Part shown: positions 31,326-33,079 of the stretch, piece after piece
Layout of the letters: each line of letters starts with the position of its first letter
How positions within the stretch are numbered: position 1 is the stretch's first letter
From: Bordetella parapertussis
Lineage (GTDB): Bacteria; Pseudomonadota; Gammaproteobacteria; Burkholderiales; Burkholderiaceae_B
NCBI GenBank assembly: GCA_945911685.1
Contig: CAMEAW010000022.1
Coordinates: 1-33,079, forward strand
Direction: 5' to 3'
Length of the DNA stretch: 33,079 nucleotides
The notes under the pieces: model-generated
Databases searched by the model: none
Told to the model about the DNA's origin: nothing
The model's input: the letters and a program-made list of their open reading frames with translations, nothing else
Program-made: the position numbers and the translations under genes

Positions 31326-32207
31326 ATGTCGATGCAATTCATCTTTTTTTTAGAACAAGTTTTAAATGGCCTCATGATTGGAGGCTATTACCTTCTGATC
31401 GCGCTTGGGCTTTCGCTGATTTTTAGCTTAGGCGGAATCGTCAATTTGGCGCATGGTGCGTTTTATGCGCTGGGTGCCTACGGCGCGGTCGTGTTGACGC
31501 AGTACGTCGGCTTTGGCGGGGCGCTGGTGCTTTCGCCCGTGTTAGTGGGGTTATTAGGCATTGCGTTCGAGCGTTATTTGTTGCGCCGCTTTTATCAAAG
31601 CGATCCAATTTTAGGCTTGTTACTCACCTTTGGTTTGGCGATGATCGCCGAGCAAATCATTCGAATGATTTGGGGTTCGAGCCCCTTGGCGTACTCGATT
31701 CCATCAGCCTTGAAAGGCCAGATCGTATTGGGTGATTTTATTTATTCGCGCTATCGCCTCGTAATGTTATTAGTGGTGATCGGTGCCATGATTGGTCTTT
31801 GGTTTTTGTTAAATAAGACTGCCTTTGGTCGCGTGGTGCGCGCGGGCACCCAACGCCCTGACATGGTTGCTGTCTTGGGGATTCGTTTAAATCACTACAT
31901 GACCGGCGCCGTGGTGCTGGGCGTGAGCCTGGCTGCGTTGGCCGGCGTGTTACTTGCCCCTCTGGCAGGTGTGCACCCTGCCATGGGTGCCGAAATCATG
32001 ACAGCGGCCTTTGTTGTGGTGGTGATTGGCGGAATGGGAAGCTTTTGGGGTGTTGTGCTCGCCGCGGTATTGGTGGGGGTTGTGCGAGGCATTACAACTT
32101 TCTTTTACCCGCCTGCCTCTGAAGCCTCAATGTATGTATTGATGATTTTAGTTCTGCTGTTGCGCCCGCGTGGTTTGCTGGGTGAGCGCATTGAGCGATT
32201 TGAATAA
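31326..32207 (+). CDS. livH: Branched-chain amino acid-type ABC permease LivH
   Basis: This 293-residue inner-membrane permease has the start typical of LivH (FFLEQVLNGLMIGGYYLLIALGLSLIF), then GIVNLAHGAFYALGAYGA and the late cytoplasmic coupling segment VVVIGGMGSFWGVVLAAVLVG, ending LLRPRGLLGERIERF. About eight membrane segments are visible. The start at 31326 has no good ribosome binding site; an ATG two codons later is equally possible. It forms one transcript with livM nine bases downstream. The ATPase genes livG and livF would be expected beyond the right edge. Confidence 0.93.
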   Translation: MSMQFIFFLEQVLNGLMIGGYYLLIALGLSLIFSLGGIVNLAHGAFYALGAYGAVVLTQYVGFGGALVLSPVLVGLLGIAFERYLLRRFYQSDPILGLLLTFGLAMIAEQIIRMIWGSSPLAYSIPSALKGQIVLGDFIYSRYRLVMLLVVIGAMIGLWFLLNKTAFGRVVRAGTQRPDMVAVLGIRLNHYMTGAVVLGVSLAALAGVLLAPLAGVHPAMGAEIMTAAFVVVVIGGMGSFWGVVLAAVLVGVVRGITTFFYPPASEASMYVLMILVLLLRPRGLLGERIERFE

Positions 32208-32216
32208 GAAGCTGGC

Positions 32217-33079
32217 ATGACAAACGTAAACACACAAAAATATTTGCCTCTGGGTTTAGCCCTGTTGGGGCTGCTGATTTCGCCTTTCATCATGCGGGCA
32301 CTGGGCTTGACTCCTGGTACCGCCACCGATGTGGTGATCTACGCCATGGCAGCCTTGGGGTTGAATCTGTTGGTCGGCCATACAGGCTTAACGTCGTTTG
32401 GGCATGGCGCCTTTTTTGGTATCGGCGCCTACGCTGCGGCGTTATCACAGAAGTACTGGTTCGAAGGGCAGATGGTGATGCCGATCTTGTTCACAATCGT
32501 ATTTTGTGGACTGCTTGCCACCTTGGTCGGTGCGCTGATCTTGCGCCGACGAGGCGTGTACTTTTCGCTGCTGACCTTAGCGTTTTCGGCACTGACGTTT
32601 GCCATTGCCTTTCGTTGGACAGCGCTGACGGGTGGTGAGAACGGCTTGGGTAATGTTGTTCGCCCCGCAATGGGCGCTTTGCAGCTTGATCAGCCTGTGC
32701 CTTATTTAATCGCCGTGAGCATCATCGGCTGGCTTGTCTTGTATCTTATTTGGCGCGTGTCGCGTTCGCCTTTTGGTCATGTGCTTGCGGCCATCCGAGA
32801 AAACGAACAACGTGCACAGTTTCAAGGCTATGACACGCAGCGATACAAATTATTTGCCTTCGCGATTTCGGGCACTGTCACGGCGCTGGCCGGTAGCCTG
32901 CTAGCGTTTCACTATCGCTTTGCGTCAGCGGATCCAACCTCGGTCACGTTTTCGGGTGAGCTGCTGGCGATGGTAGTGATTGGTGGCATGCACAGTTTGC
33001 TCGGGCCGGTGATAGGTGCATTTTTCTATATTCTGTTTCGCGAATATCTTTCAATCTGGACGCCTAATTGGCTGTTGTA
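32217..33079 (+). CDS. livM: Branched-chain amino acid-type ABC permease LivM (3' end outside window)
   Basis: The frame is open from the ATG at 32217 for 287 codons to the window edge, close to the full length of the family (about 300-350). Recognised segments are YAMAALGLNLLVGHTGLTSF followed by GHGAFFGIGAY, RRRGVYFSLLTLAFSALTFA, the charged cytoplasmic loop FGHVLAAIRENEQRAQFQGY, and VVIGGMHSLLGPVIGAFFY. It pairs with LivH to form the transmembrane channel. Spacing and strand support one operon with the two genes upstream. Confidence 0.93.
   Translation, partial: MTNVNTQKYLPLGLALLGLLISPFIMRALGLTPGTATDVVIYAMAALGLNLLVGHTGLTSFGHGAFFGIGAYAAALSQKYWFEGQMVMPILFTIVFCGLLATLVGALILRRRGVYFSLLTLAFSALTFAIAFRWTALTGGENGLGNVVRPAMGALQLDQPVPYLIAVSIIGWLVLYLIWRVSRSPFGHVLAAIRENEQRAQFQGYDTQRYKLFAFAISGTVTALAGSLLAFHYRFASADPTSVTFSGELLAMVVIGGMHSLLGPVIGAFFYILFREYLSIWTPNWLL

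Noticed and set aside
1..33079. Mobile element, prophage, CRISPR array or defence island
   Set aside because: I found no transposase, integrase, terminal inverted repeats, tRNA target, spaced repeat array or defence domain. The only scar-like feature is the Bug remnant.

Overview
The window looks like a chromosomal stretch of a betaproteobacterium, most likely Burkholderiales. The main reason is the very high number of Bug-type (TctC-like) periplasmic solute receptors, a family expanded in that order: nine intact genes and one 3' remnant in 33 kb. Base composition is mixed, roughly half G+C by eye, and several genes appear to start with TTG behind a good ribosome binding site. I see no rRNA, tRNA, CRISPR array, transposase or phage gene. 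Layout: 1-3610 holds a heavy-metal RND efflux pair on the minus strand (inner-membrane pump, cut by the window edge, and its periplasmic adaptor). 3700-10130 is a first catabolic block: a Bug receptor, an amidohydrolase, a flavin monooxygenase with an NTF2-like N-terminus, a divergent epoxide-hydrolase-like enzyme and an MFS transporter. 10134-15880 is a second block: two divergent pairs of Bug genes framing a TfdA-like 2-oxoglutarate dioxygenase and a cupin. 15955-18171 carries a SOUL haem-binding-like protein and an exported pair, a small predicted outer-membrane barrel followed by an unusually compact subtilase. 18246-20358 has a class III CoA-transferase and a crotonase-fold enzyme. 20470-21696 is an orphan ABC solute-binding protein. 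21905-28622 runs on the plus strand: SnoaL-like protein, two enolase-superfamily enzymes, two Bug receptors, a ribbon-helix-helix protein with a 49-residue partner, and another Bug. A convergent Bug follows. 29728-33079 starts with the Bug remnant and then a liv-type ABC operon (binding protein, terminator, LivH, LivM cut by the edge). The genes read as a set of uptake receptors, each next to one or two enzymes that could act on imported organic acids (oxygenation, hydrolysis, CoA activation, dehydration or racemisation). This coupling is inference from neighbourhood; no substrate can be read from the sequence. No TctA/TctB permease, TRAP membrane subunit or LysR/GntR/TetR-type regulator is present. 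The only DNA-binding candidate is the small ribbon-helix-helix protein. Several intergenic dyads, chiefly 11193-11214, 14772-14818 and 27574-27586, look like sites for regulators encoded elsewhere.
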